A DNA stretch of 64,000 bases from Fabrea salina (GCA_022984795.1 JALIHJ010000012.1:248001-312000); one strand, 5' to 3'; positions 27,208 to 36,635 are shown, numbered from the stretch's first letter. The notes: a model not told the origin generated them from the sequence alone. Numbers and translations are program-made.

Positions 27208-27624
27208 ATGAATAAGGACCAAAACACTACAAATGATTTTTTCCAAAAGTTATTCCAGAACCCCGACTTGCTTTCAAAGCACCAGTTAGACCACCTAGTT
27301 TCTAACTGCAGAGTTGTTGATGTGCATTCTGCATACCCCAACCTAAAGAACTTATTTCAAGTAGAGCACGTGTACAGCCCAGAACTACTTAGCTTTTTGC
27401 AAAAGGCATTTAAAAACACCAAACAACTAAAAACCGACGAGTCTAATTACTTGGCCATAGTGTGGGAACACACTTTTTTAGTGGTGGAAGTAAGCATTGA
27501 CGAAAGTCAACTGCAGATGTTCTGTGTTAAAGAGTTTACTGACTTAGAAGAGTCCAAATTCGTTTACGAAGTGTCAACATACATACTGGAGTGGCTTTGG
27601 ATAAGAATAGCTAAACAAAGGTAG
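27208..27624 (+). CDS. Small protein of unknown function
   Basis: This encodes 138 residues. It has no transmembrane helix and a mixed alpha/beta composition, with a C-terminal helix ending YILEWLWIRIAKQR. The family is not recognised. The start context ATTAAATATG matches its neighbours. It ends 3 bp from the stop of the CacyBP gene, which runs toward it. Confidence 0.6.
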   Translation: MNKDQNTTNDFFQKLFQNPDLLSKHQLDHLVSNCRVVDVHSAYPNLKNLFQVEHVYSPELLSFLQKAFKNTKQLKTDESNYLAIVWEHTFLVVEVSIDESQLQMFCVKEFTDLEESKFVYEVSTYILEWLWIRIAKQR

Positions 27625-27627
27625 TGT

Positions 27628-28239
27628 TTACTGTTTACCCTCCTGTGCTTTAGTCCATGCTTCGGCAATGGTTCTCTTCATGTCCTCGTCTCCTGACTGG
27701 TAAAGTTCCTTCATCATGTTCATGAGTCCTGCACTTGGGTCTTGGTCCTCGTCAACCTTGGGTTTCGGAACAGCTGACTCTTTGAACTCCAAACTTTCCC
27801 AGTTTCCAGGTTCTTTCTTTTTGAGACTGAGTGAGAATCCTTCTGACTTGGGCCTTATTGTAGCTTCTGTGATTTCTTTAGCTAGCTTCTTGAACCTGAG
27901 TCTGTAGTTGCTTCCACTGAGGTCCCTGATTTTTAAGTCAATGGACTGAGGAGTGTAGTCAAGGCCAATGTTTTCCTTGGGCAAGTTCTTAAGGCCCTGG
28001 AGGTGGGTCACGTAAACTTTAACTTGAGAAGAGGTTTGCTCCCAAGCAAACTTGTCAATGGGTTTATACTGAACTTGAGGCTCAGTTTTCTGCTCTTCAA
28101 CTACAGGCGAGGGTTTCCGCTGCTTTTCAAGGCTTTCTTTGTAGGATATAAGCAAGTTGCGGATGTTTTCCCTTTCGGAAATAGAAATGAGCTTTTCTAG
28201 TTCCTTGATGTCGAGTTCCAGAACCTCTTCTGTGTCCAT
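27628..28239 (-). CDS. CACYBP: Calcyclin-binding protein (CacyBP/SIP)-like
   Basis: This 203-residue protein has an N-terminal helical hairpin (LDIKELEKLISISERENIRNLL), a CS domain at about residues 65-150 (FAWEQTSSQVKVYVTHLQ) and an SGS domain at the end. The SGS includes LMNMMKELYQSGDEDMKRTI, AEAWTKAQEGK. This order and the SGS text fit CacyBP better than SGT1, which has a TPR. CacyBP links Siah-type ubiquitin ligases with SKP1 and binds S100 proteins in animals. Its promoter has been split from the divergent neighbour by a LINE fragment. Confidence 0.85.
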   Translation of the reverse strand: MDTEEVLELDIKELEKLISISERENIRNLLISYKESLEKQRKPSPVVEEQKTEPQVQYKPIDKFAWEQTSSQVKVYVTHLQGLKNLPKENIGLDYTPQSIDLKIRDLSGSNYRLRFKKLAKEITEATIRPKSEGFSLSLKKKEPGNWESLEFKESAVPKPKVDEDQDPSAGLMNMMKELYQSGDEDMKRTIAEAWTKAQEGKQ

Positions 28240-28242
28240 ATT

Positions 28243-28259
28243 AATTGCTAAGTAATTAA
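28243..28259. repeat. Target-site duplication, left copy
   Basis: AATTGCTAAGTAATTAA occurs here and again at 28925-28941, identical over 17 bp, immediately flanking the LINE fragment. Confidence 0.9.
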
Positions 28260-28924
28260 TTCAACAGCCACAGGCTAGACGAAATCGCGGCGATCCACAG
28301 GTGGAGAGCAGGACATAGCGACGCAAGAAGCACACGCTTCATCAGACACATGGAACCAGACCCCAACTGCACATGGTGCAGACGAGAGGAAACAGTCGAA
28401 CACATCCTAGAACACTGCCCAAAAAACAGCATTCCAAGGGAAAAACTCAGGAAAATCGCAAGAAAACTCTTCAAACCAAGGGAATCACTCATCTACCACC
28501 TAACACTAGAGTCGGACAAACTAGAAGACGAAAGGAACCAGCTCACGACGAAACAAAAGCAAAAACTAGACACAGAAATTAAGAACTACGTAAACACAAT
28601 CATTAAAACCAGAAAGATTCTACACGAAGAAACAAAGCAGGAAGACGGAACAACGACCTCCCAATACACGAAGAAACACGACCGGAACTCAAGAGGAAAA
28701 GAACGGCAGAAGAAAATGACAACCCAACCAAAAAACTACCCAAGACACGAAGCAGAGGCCTAGAAAACGGAACAATGACGCTCCCAAAACACGAAGAAAC
28801 ACGAACGGAACTCAAGAGGAAAAGAACGGCAGAAGAAAATGACAACCCAACCAAAAAACTTCCCAAGACACGAAGCAGAGGCCTAGACGGCTTACAACAA
28901 TTCCAATAAATAAATAAATAAATA
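28260..28924 (+). mobile_element. 5'-truncated non-LTR retrotransposon (LINE) fragment
   Basis: This 665-bp insert lies between identical 17-bp repeats and ends in an (AAAT)n tail. Its single frame opens directly at the truncation point and continues to a stop just after 28760. It reads IHRWRAGHSDARST and then CTWCRREETVEHILEHCP, the CCHC-type zinc knuckle at the C-terminus of LINE reverse transcriptase proteins. A basic tail follows. The reverse-transcriptase and endonuclease parts are absent, as is usual for 5' truncation by target-primed reverse transcription. The GC-richer, Arg/Glu-rich text differs from nearby intergenic DNA. Identical flanking repeats suggest a recent insertion. Confidence 0.9.
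28641..28886 (+). repeat. Two tandem copies of a 123-bp unit inside the LINE 3' end
   Basis: The segments 28641-28763 and 28764-28886 are near-identical (a handful of substitutions), each ending AAGCAGAGGCCTAGA. The period of 123 is divisible by three. The stop of the LINE frame lies at the junction, so the second copy acts as 3' UTR. Confidence 0.85.
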
Positions 28925-28926
28925 AA
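28905..28926 (+). repeat. (AAAT)n tail of the LINE
   Basis: About five AATA/AAAT units close the element just before the second target-site copy. Such short A-rich repeats are the 3' ends of many LINEs. Confidence 0.85.
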
Positions 28927-28941
28927 TTGCTAAGTAATTAA
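28925..28941. repeat. Target-site duplication, right copy
   Basis: This is the exact 17-bp copy of 28243-28259. Removing one copy and the element restores a divergent spacer of only 24 bp between CacyBP and the gene at 28946. Confidence 0.9.
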
Positions 28942-28945
28942 GGGG

Positions 28946-29383
28946 ATGAACGAGCTTACTTTATTGGTCGAAAAAGAGAAGGAAAAGGCCAACTTAACTC
29001 ATGTTCCAAAGCAACCCTTCATCAACCAGTACTACTCAAGAGTCCAGCAAACTACACTAGAACTAACTAAGAATCCCCCAGTTGAATTCCAGGGAGACCC
29101 ACTTAGTTTCATATCTGAAGTAAACTACCCTGCCCTGAAAAGCGCTCTAGACAGCATACCCAACACCTTCAACAAGTATGTACTGGCTGTTTCCTGGCAG
29201 TTCAAAGAATTCAGGAACAAACACAACCTTTTGACTTCACCTAAGCCTACTAAAGCTCTTAAAAAGAAGTTCCCCACCAGAATAGAGGTCCGTGTCCACA
29301 GAACCCCCTCTTACCTCCACGGAGTGACCCTTTACAAGAAAGCTGCCAAGCCTTTTTCAGTTTTGATAAGCAATAAAAGGTAA
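28946..29383 (+). CDS. Small protein of unknown function
   Basis: This encodes 145 residues, alpha-helical at the N-terminus (MNELTLLVEKEKEKANL). The C-terminal part is basic (KALKKKFPTRIEVRVHRTPS). No family is recognised. Its native promoter lay in the 24-bp spacer to CacyBP; the LINE now sits 4 bp plus one repeat copy upstream of its ATG, so expression could depend on element sequence. Confidence 0.6.
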   Translation: MNELTLLVEKEKEKANLTHVPKQPFINQYYSRVQQTTLELTKNPPVEFQGDPLSFISEVNYPALKSALDSIPNTFNKYVLAVSWQFKEFRNKHNLLTSPKPTKALKKKFPTRIEVRVHRTPSYLHGVTLYKKAAKPFSVLISNKR

Positions 29384-29568
29384 TTACCGTTTTACACAGT
29401 ATGGAGTGTTGAACTCAAAAAGCTTAAAAGTTGGAAGTAGTCTCCTCGTTTAGGCCTGAATAAGATCCTGGACTAAAGAACGTAAAGAACCATTAGTATG
29501 TTGGCCAGTGCGTAAACCAAGTGAAAGTTAGGTGTTTAAATGGTCTAATATAACAATTAACCCATTGT
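29384..29568. other. 185-bp spacer without a recognised gene
   Basis: This is the longest clean intergenic gap in the intact part of the window, between two genes whose 3' ends face each other. It carries no open frame of note and no tRNA boxes. Its base composition is less AT-rich than short spacers nearby. A small non-coding RNA is possible but not shown. Confidence 0.3.
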
Positions 29569-30348
29569 TTAAGAAACAAAGAACTTAAGTAAGTTATCGG
29601 AGACTACTTTATTAGGTTGGCTCCTGACTTCTTTAAATTGAGATGCAAACGCTAAGCGTTTAATGCTCTGTTTCAAGTAAGAGTCAGAAGTGCTCGGACA
29701 GAAATCTTCTGAAATAGGAGATTCTGAGCCAGGGGAAGCAGACTTAGCTTCGGCCAGCTCTGAGGGAGGAGCTGATTCAAGTATCTTGTCAACGTAAAAG
29801 TTGTAGTCCATGATTTCAGAGTCTCCGGAGGTCAAGGAACTTGAAAACTCAAGGTACTTTTTGTTCAGCTTCTTTACACTGAGTTTAAGTTGGGGTTTTG
29901 TTCTGGAAAACCAAATGTAGAAGTTGTCAGAAAACGAAGGATTCAAGTAATCCAGGTGGTTGCTGATCACTGCAAGGTCTTTGTTGAGCGACTTCTTGGC
30001 TGCAAAGCCTGAAAGGAGCAAAAACTGCTTCAGTGAAAAACCTGAAAGGTCCCAATTTAGTTGTTCAAGTATTAACCCCCACATAGCTATTTCCATTTCG
30101 TTCATTAGTAGTGTTTTGGCAGTTTTATGCATGATCTTCTGCAAAGGATAGTTCCTGTAGTGCTTCTTGATCCTATAATCATTGATTATTTTGCATAAAA
30201 ATAATCCCGAAAGTTGACTAAACCCTGCTTTTCGGAAGTAGTCTAGTCTTTCTCTATATGCTCGACTAATGCTTTTAGAAGAGTTTTCTGGCTGACTATT
30301 CTCTGAGTAATTCAATGGTTTCTTCATAATGAATATAAATTGTTCCAT
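29569..30348 (-). CDS. Protein of unknown function
   Basis: This encodes 259 residues, mostly helical and basic, with a Ser/Glu/Pro-rich acidic stretch near 195-225 (PPSELAEAKSASPGSESPIS). No domain is recognised. The start could be the first ATG (MEQFIFIMKK) or the ATG seven codons on. It is on the same strand as the kinase gene upstream, 42 bp away. Confidence 0.6.
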   Translation of the reverse strand: MEQFIFIMKKPLNYSENSQPENSSKSISRAYRERLDYFRKAGFSQLSGLFLCKIINDYRIKKHYRNYPLQKIMHKTAKTLLMNEMEIAMWGLILEQLNWDLSGFSLKQFLLLSGFAAKKSLNKDLAVISNHLDYLNPSFSDNFYIWFSRTKPQLKLSVKKLNKKYLEFSSSLTSGDSEIMDYNFYVDKILESAPPSELAEAKSASPGSESPISEDFCPSTSDSYLKQSIKRLAFASQFKEVRSQPNKVVSDNLLKFFVS

Positions 30349-30390
30349 TTTACCGAAAAAGAGTTAAACCCAATAACTTAAAAGTTTTAT

Positions 30391-31791
30391 TTACGACTCT
30401 TGAGCTTCCATAATTTTTTCAGAAACCTTTTCAAAAATATTCATAAGGTCGAAGTGGCTTCCTTCCTTCAAGTCGAACGAAAGCATGTAAAGGTCATCAG
30501 GAGCCTCCAGCACTGAAACTTTGAACTTTACTGAGTCAGTTTCGGTTATAACTTTTGCACTTATTTCACAAGTCTCAGAGTCAGTTTCACATTCAGCTTC
30601 AAAGTTTGCCAACACATGCGAAACAATCATCATAATTTCACTTGGAAGAAGTCCAGTTAGCATACGGGAGTACTTATTCACGGAATTGTACGAAGCAGGA
30701 ACTGGCTTAGTGGGAGTGTCTTCGGCTGGCAAACTAAAAGACAACGATAGTCCCTCTGACTCACTAGCATCTCCTCTGTAAAACCTGCCTCCTGCATACA
30801 CAATTCCAGGACGGTTGCCACTCATGCGTTGTCGCTGCTGTCTAGCGCGTTCAGCAGCTTCCAGAATGCGCTGTCTTCTGTTAGTTAGTTCAGAGGCAAC
30901 TTCCTCAGCAGAAGCGGCGGAGCCATTAAACCAGGGATGTTGTCTTATCTCTGAAATCGAGGGTCTGTTTTCGGGTTCAAGAGCCAACATTCTCCTGATT
31001 AGGTCTTTGAATTCTTCAGAGTAAAAGTTTTGGGGTTTATTGCGGGAGTGCATGTCCCAAAACCTTGCTTCGTTGTTTACCAGAAGACGGTAGTAAGGGT
31101 CTCTTGTGTCTGCTCTTCCAAAGGGAGGGTTGTGGGAGTACATTATGAACAGAATTATTCCTGCAGCAAACAAGTCCACATTAACTCCGCTGTAGGGTTT
31201 GTGGGCGTGGATTTCAGGAGCCATGTAATTTTGAGTCCCAACTTTAGTGTGCAGCATTCCTGTGCCGTCTCTGCCTGTCAGCAGAATTGAAAACCCAAAG
31301 TCCATTATCTTCAAGTTGAAGTTGGAGTCAAAAAGCAAATTTTCGGGCTTCATGTCTCTGTGAGTTATGCCTGCATTGTGACAAGCCTCAAGTCCCTCAA
31401 TTAACTGTTGGAAGTAGAACCTCGCTGTGCGTTCGTCGAAGCGTCCTGACTGGTAAAGCATGTCAAACAACTCGCCGTTGGGGCACAATTCAGTCACTAA
31501 GTAGCTACAGTTATACATTCCCGCGTTGTTCTTCTTGAGGTAAACTCCGTTTTCATTAACACCTGCCAAATTCACAATATTGGGGTGGCTTATTCTTTGC
31601 AAGCTCGAGATTTCGTTTTGGCATATCTCTCTGAAGCGGTTGGAAATGGTCTCTGAATTGTTCTTGAGAATCTTGATAGCATAAGTGCTATCAGTGTTAA
31701 GGTCCTTACCAAGCTTCACTTTAGCTGTTGCTCCTTCACCTAACTTTCTTAAAATTGCGTATTGATCTAATCTACTCTGCTGGGCATTCAT
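30391..31791 (-). CDS. CAMK/SNF1-like Ser/Thr protein kinase with KA1-like C-terminus
   Basis: This 466-residue protein has a complete kinase domain at about residues 11-290: Gly loop GEGATAKVKLG, YAIKILK, HRDMKPENLL, DFGFS, KVGTQNYMAPEI and WFNG at the end. A Gln/Arg-rich linker follows. The last 95 residues (FEAECETDSETCEISAKVI, FDLMNIFEKVSEKIMEAQ) have the strand/helix order of a KA1 domain, known to bind acidic lipids or autoinhibit. The family is expanded in ciliates. All catalytic residues are present. Confidence 0.85.
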   Translation of the reverse strand: MNAQQSRLDQYAILRKLGEGATAKVKLGKDLNTDSTYAIKILKNNSETISNRFREICQNEISSLQRISHPNIVNLAGVNENGVYLKKNNAGMYNCSYLVTELCPNGELFDMLYQSGRFDERTARFYFQQLIEGLEACHNAGITHRDMKPENLLFDSNFNLKIMDFGFSILLTGRDGTGMLHTKVGTQNYMAPEIHAHKPYSGVNVDLFAAGIILFIMYSHNPPFGRADTRDPYYRLLVNNEARFWDMHSRNKPQNFYSEEFKDLIRRMLALEPENRPSISEIRQHPWFNGSAASAEEVASELTNRRQRILEAAERARQQRQRMSGNRPGIVYAGGRFYRGDASESEGLSLSFSLPAEDTPTKPVPASYNSVNKYSRMLTGLLPSEIMMIVSHVLANFEAECETDSETCEISAKVITETDSVKFKVSVLEAPDDLYMLSFDLKEGSHFDLMNIFEKVSEKIMEAQES

Positions 31792-31899
31792 TTTTATTAG
31801 TACTCATCGGGAAAAGCCCTAAATGGTAGTTTAGAATTAACCAGACAAGCTCTTCAGAGAAGGCTCCAGAACTAGTAACTAAAGGCCCTTAGAAGCATA
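31792..31899. other. 108-bp spacer, nothing recognised
   Basis: This lies between two minus-strand genes. I see no open frame, no tRNA-type internal boxes and no strong hairpin. Confidence 0.3.
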
Positions 31900-34800
31900 T
31901 TAACCATACTTAACTTCTTCCTCGAAAGCAGTCTTTCTGGAGTCTTCAACTGCAGAAACTAGGGCGTCCTTGGTCATGAACTTCCATCCAAAGTTTTTGA
32001 CTTGAAAAGCACCTATGGAAAAAAGTAGCAGTGCAACTCCGCCTAGAGAAAGGTAGTTCTTTATGAATCCAGCAGTAACCTCACTGTACTTCTGAAACAC
32101 ATTTGACAAAAGAGAGCACCCGCACACCCAGACAGGCAACAAGTAAACACCTGTTTTTACAATGTTGTAGGATTGGCAAATGCAGGGTTGCATTTTAAGA
32201 CTCAAAACAAACAAACAAAGGAAAACAGCCCCCATCACAGACAGCTTCATCCAGACCCAGTCTTCTGACTTAAAAAACACCCCGAAAGAAGCTATAAGTA
32301 GTTTCCCTTGGGACTCCAGCACTAAAAAGGTTGAGTCAAACTTAATGTCCAAAGCTCTGTCCTGGTACTGCACGTTAGGGTACAGCAAAGTCGCTATAGG
32401 GTAGTACACCAAAAACAAAAGCAAGCTCACCAACAAGTAAGCTGAGTGATCATCTGAAAAACACTCAATACTTTCTTGAACTATCAGTTTAGACTCCGAG
32501 AAGTCACAAGCCAAGGCACTTAAGAGACTGCAAATTATAGTGAAGTACATAGACTTGCCTAACAACTGACAGAGTTCTGAGGAAAAGAACTGGACGCTAG
32601 GAAAGGATGCATCAGTCCCGTCTTTGTTCATTCCTAAAGTTCCTTTTTTAATTCGTTTCAAAGAAAGCACTACAAGGAAAACCAGTAGTGCTGCTAAGCC
32701 ACAACTTAGCCAAAAAGTATAATTCCAAGACACACTTAAGTTAAAGTTTGCAAATGAGTTTTGTGTGTTTTGTTTCCGAACTCCAGAGTTAAATCCTAAC
32801 CAACTGTAAATAAGTATTTCCAAAGCATGATTCGTCATTTCCAAGACGTTGGACATATTGAGCCTCATGTTAAAAACTAGGTCTGGCTTTATGCATTTTT
32901 CAGCTTCTTTTTTGTAAAACTCAGTTTTTTCAGTCAGCACTTTGCACAACTCTTCCCAGTCAGGACAAGGGAGTTGCGCTGCCAGAGCTAGTCTTTTGTT
33001 TTCTTCCTCAAGAACTTTTAACTTTTCTTCCAATTTGTCTGTGTTCACAGCAAGGAAGTTCACAACCTTCGAAAAGACACACTCAACACACCGCAGAACT
33101 GAGTCAAAACACTTACTCAGTTTCTCTAAAATAAGGTTTTGTGTCCTGGGTTCAATGATTTCGAAGGATTGCTCAGAAGCAGTTTCGTATTCAACTTCTG
33201 GTATTTGGGCTTCTGGAAAGTAAATTTGGTTCTGCTCTAGGTATTCCTTCGCGGGAGGAGTCAGCTCTTCGACTCTCAAAGGTCCCACTTTAGGCAAGTC
33301 CTCAATTGGGTAAAAAACTAGATACTCCTGGTTCCTGCAAAAAGAATTCTTAGCTATCTGGGCTATTTCTATTCCTTCAGAGGTAAGTTCTACAGAAGGT
33401 CTTTTTAGCGAAGCAAACTCAAACAGTTCTGAGGACTGCACAGGTGGTTTGGGCAGAACTTCAAATTGCTTGTAGTGCGCTTCAGGCAACTCAACTTGCT
33501 CAACTATTTCAGTTACGTTAAAGAACCTCCTAAGTATGTACTTCTCAAAGAACTTTTGTTTAGCTTCTTTTTCAGATATTTTTTCGCCGTAAGCTTCTTT
33601 AGCAGCCCAAGCAACAATGTGCTCATAAAACAACTTGAAGTTAAGTGCTCCAACACCTAACTTTTTAGTTACTGAAACAAACTGTAAGTCTATTGGTTGG
33701 ACTCCAATCTTATTTTTGAGTTTGCACTGTTCTGCAAAGTTCCTTAGGTTCCACAAACTCATTGTGCCATTTTCGTTCTTTAGTTTGTTGAACACATCCT
33801 GGTAAACTACCCTTTGGGCTTTGAAGTTCCTTTTCAGGTACTCAACTTTCTGACCATATTCTGGTTCTTTGAGCTGAAATGTTTGAACATCAAACCCTTC
33901 CTTTTTGACTTTGACAACTCTGTAAGTGGGCTTTACTTCCTCAACTAGTTTCGGTAACTTTTGCTGCTTAGTTTCTTGTCTGAAACTTAAATTCTGATGG
34001 TCATCTTCAATAAACGTGGGCAACTCCATAGACTCGTGGTTCTCAGTTTGCTTTTTGGGAAAATCACTGCTAATGAAAGTAGGTGACTCTGCTATTTCAA
34101 TTTCTTGGTTCTCCATAAGCCAGTCGTAGAAACTACTCATGGAATCATGACTTTCTAGTATTTCTTCACTGAACTCCACGATTTCTTCTTCAGAGTTCTT
34201 GGGAATAGGCATGTTCGGGTTGTGCTTTTCTGTGTAAGGTTGATTTTTGGTTGTTTCAGGAACTGTTCTTTTCTTTGAAATCTTTCTTCTGAAGAAATTA
34301 ATAAAAGCTATGCAGTAGATGCCCCTGATTTTGCTTTTGTTTTGCATGGTTTTAGAACTCAGTCTAGACATCTTCTTGGTCCTTTTCTTAGTTTCTTTTT
34401 GCAGTTTTACTCTTAGCTTTTTGGCACTCTTGGCAACTACTAGCTTCTTGGCAAAATTCAAGTCAACCTCACTCAGTTTTAGGTCGCAGTAGTCCACAAT
34501 AGTTTTTTCCAGCAAAAACTCATAAAAGATTTCAGACCCACTTCCTGCGAACTTATCAAAGATTATTCTTAAAGTTGAAGCCTCACACTTCACTTTCCGT
34601 TTTGAAAGTTCTCTTTGAAGGTAAGCACAGCAATACCTTGCAACTTTGTCGTACTCCATTCGTTTGAACAGAATATTCAGAGTTATACTCATCACACTCA
34701 TTAACAGCATCACCAACACAAAAAACAAACCTATTGCTAGAGTTGCAAGGCTTTCTTGGTCTTTTTCTGTTACGTAAAAGGGAATCAAACAAGCAAAGGG

Positions 34801-36603
34801 AATATTCACAAACACCCACCACAAAGAAAGCAAGTAAGAAGTTATTGGTTTGCCGTGTTGTCTCAGTATAAACTTAACTTCCACCAGCAGTAAGAAGAAA
34901 AGACTTGCAATGAAACTCCCAGTTAACACCACTAAGAAAGTCCCTTCTTCAAACTGACTCAGTCCTTCTAGGGCCCCTGTAATTCCAGTTACCGAAACAA
35001 ACCACAGTAGAAGTTTCTTTTGGGTGGTTTTCTTCTTCTTAAAGTTTTCAAGTTGGGTTTTTGTTCTGTTTTCTTGCTTGTTAAGAATAGTTTGTTTCAG
35101 AGGAAGTTCAGGCACGTTAGGCTCCTTTAAATACAAAACTAAGTTCTGGGTTTTCATCGAAAGCACTACTGAGTAAACCATAACCACCAAACACCCCTCC
35201 AACAACGCGTCTTGTTCATACTCAGGCTGGAACACACCATAAGCCAGAACCCAGCACCCAATTATATAGCCTATGGTGTAAATGAAGTCTGCAAAGTCAC
35301 TGCCCAAGAACACCTTGAGTTTCAGCAAAACTATGACTAGCTTTTTTCTGATTTCCATAGAAATAGACTTGGCCAAAAAGAAAATGGTCACCAAAACAGT
35401 GCACAGCACCAGAACAGTGTTTAAGCACACAAAGACAAGGTCATCTATGATGCCCTCCATGTTCAGTGGGTAGAGAACCCCCAAAGGCAACAAAAACCCT
35501 GTAAAGGACATCATAGTAGTGAACTGGTAGACCCTTTTGTTTTGTTCATATACCATAGCCATCAACACCCAAAATACCAAGGAAGTGAGGTACCCAACTA
35601 CAACTAGGTTGTATTCTAGCAACTCCTGTAGTTGCACAGGCACTAAAAACAAACTGAAAATAACCACTGCCCAAAGAATCTTAGACTCCTTTTTAGCTTC
35701 CCAGGCACTGTACATTACGCCTAAGTACCCGAACAAAGGAGCTCCAATCACATAAAATAAGTATATGTGAATTCCTTCGTCCTGAAGGCTTTCTAAAAGC
35801 TGAGTCTGCCCTTTCTGTTGTAGGTAGTCATAGATCCTCCACCAAGAAAAAACCTGAATTGCAATTAGAATAACTCCAACTGAACACCCCGATACTTTGT
35901 TGATGCTTTCCCCAAAGTCTTGCTTTTCTTGGAGAATCTCTGGGTACCTATGAAGTAACTCTAAACTAAAAGGGTCTTCGTTTTCTAGGATTCTTTTTTT
36001 CAGGAGTTCAGTGTTGGAGGGGTACTTGATGAAGCAACAAAGCTGGATAGAAACCCACACAAGAACCGTCACTAAGTTAACTGGGACCACTACACTCAAA
36101 AGCCTTAGTTCAAAATCTTTTAAAGAATGAACACAAACAAGCATCACTCCCTCAATCAGTAAGCAAATGCTTGAAGTTATGACTCCAGCTAACTTTTTGT
36201 GGTGCTTAGAAACTTTTGACCTAATAACTTTAAGGAAAACCCCAAAAGCAACCACAAAACAAATCATAAACGAACCCCAAGTCCAAACAGAGAAAACCCC
36301 TAGGCATAAAAACGCTGCAAAAACACCCATCAATAGAAGTTTTCCGTATTTGCTCAAATTCACCACTACTAGCAAAGCTCCGAAGAAACCTGAAAAAAAA
36401 GCCACGCAAGCTAGATCGTAGCCACGGTCCAGTAGCAGCACCGACCAAACTAGCCCAATAGTTAAGTTTAGCGCGATCTCAAAGTGAGCGGTGCCTTCCC
36501 AAGGGTAGTTGAGCACACTGAGCAAAAAGTAAGTCCAGCAGTTTAGGCCCTCCTCTACTAGTGAGTTATCCTCCGAGTAGCTATTTTGTAAGCTACCTTC
36601 CAT
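31900..36603 (-). CDS. Very large multi-pass membrane protein of unknown function
   Basis: This encodes 1567 residues without an intron. About 16 hydrophobic helices lie in the first 660 residues. A basic segment (about 690-780) and a long cytosolic region (about 780-1250) with several strand/helix stretches follow; one (NKLKNENGTMSLWNLRNFAEQ) is loosely calmodulin- or EF-like. A short coiled coil near 1190-1210 and six or so further helices (about 1300-1540) complete it. The two-bundle layout resembles ion-channel or transporter giants of ciliates, but I see no signature of Piezo, TRP, polycystin or adenylate cyclase. It diverges from the WD40 gene with 32 bp between ATGs. Confidence 0.8.
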   Translation of the reverse strand: MEGSLQNSYSEDNSLVEEGLNCWTYFLLSVLNYPWEGTAHFEIALNLTIGLVWSVLLLDRGYDLACVAFFSGFFGALLVVVNLSKYGKLLLMGVFAAFLCLGVFSVWTWGSFMICFVVAFGVFLKVIRSKVSKHHKKLAGVITSSICLLIEGVMLVCVHSLKDFELRLLSVVVPVNLVTVLVWVSIQLCCFIKYPSNTELLKKRILENEDPFSLELLHRYPEILQEKQDFGESINKVSGCSVGVILIAIQVFSWWRIYDYLQQKGQTQLLESLQDEGIHIYLFYVIGAPLFGYLGVMYSAWEAKKESKILWAVVIFSLFLVPVQLQELLEYNLVVVGYLTSLVFWVLMAMVYEQNKRVYQFTTMMSFTGFLLPLGVLYPLNMEGIIDDLVFVCLNTVLVLCTVLVTIFFLAKSISMEIRKKLVIVLLKLKVFLGSDFADFIYTIGYIIGCWVLAYGVFQPEYEQDALLEGCLVVMVYSVVLSMKTQNLVLYLKEPNVPELPLKQTILNKQENRTKTQLENFKKKKTTQKKLLLWFVSVTGITGALEGLSQFEEGTFLVVLTGSFIASLFFLLLVEVKFILRQHGKPITSYLLSLWWVFVNIPFACLIPFYVTEKDQESLATLAIGLFFVLVMLLMSVMSITLNILFKRMEYDKVARYCCAYLQRELSKRKVKCEASTLRIIFDKFAGSGSEIFYEFLLEKTIVDYCDLKLSEVDLNFAKKLVVAKSAKKLRVKLQKETKKRTKKMSRLSSKTMQNKSKIRGIYCIAFINFFRRKISKKRTVPETTKNQPYTEKHNPNMPIPKNSEEEIVEFSEEILESHDSMSSFYDWLMENQEIEIAESPTFISSDFPKKQTENHESMELPTFIEDDHQNLSFRQETKQQKLPKLVEEVKPTYRVVKVKKEGFDVQTFQLKEPEYGQKVEYLKRNFKAQRVVYQDVFNKLKNENGTMSLWNLRNFAEQCKLKNKIGVQPIDLQFVSVTKKLGVGALNFKLFYEHIVAWAAKEAYGEKISEKEAKQKFFEKYILRRFFNVTEIVEQVELPEAHYKQFEVLPKPPVQSSELFEFASLKRPSVELTSEGIEIAQIAKNSFCRNQEYLVFYPIEDLPKVGPLRVEELTPPAKEYLEQNQIYFPEAQIPEVEYETASEQSFEIIEPRTQNLILEKLSKCFDSVLRCVECVFSKVVNFLAVNTDKLEEKLKVLEEENKRLALAAQLPCPDWEELCKVLTEKTEFYKKEAEKCIKPDLVFNMRLNMSNVLEMTNHALEILIYSWLGFNSGVRKQNTQNSFANFNLSVSWNYTFWLSCGLAALLVFLVVLSLKRIKKGTLGMNKDGTDASFPSVQFFSSELCQLLGKSMYFTIICSLLSALACDFSESKLIVQESIECFSDDHSAYLLVSLLLFLVYYPIATLLYPNVQYQDRALDIKFDSTFLVLESQGKLLIASFGVFFKSEDWVWMKLSVMGAVFLCLFVLSLKMQPCICQSYNIVKTGVYLLPVWVCGCSLLSNVFQKYSEVTAGFIKNYLSLGGVALLLFSIGAFQVKNFGWKFMTKDALVSAVEDSRKTAFEEEVKYG

Positions 36604-36635
36604 TTATTAAACTCTAATTAAAGCATTAGTTACAA

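Noticed and set aside
28603-28866. Minus-strand frame in the LINE fragment with two similar halves
   Set aside because: It is the complement of the 123-bp tandem repeat; the coding sense is the plus strand, with the zinc knuckle.
31792-31899. Possible tRNA in the spacer upstream of the large membrane protein gene
   Set aside because: No GGTTCGAANCC-type B box and no cloverleaf pairing could be found.
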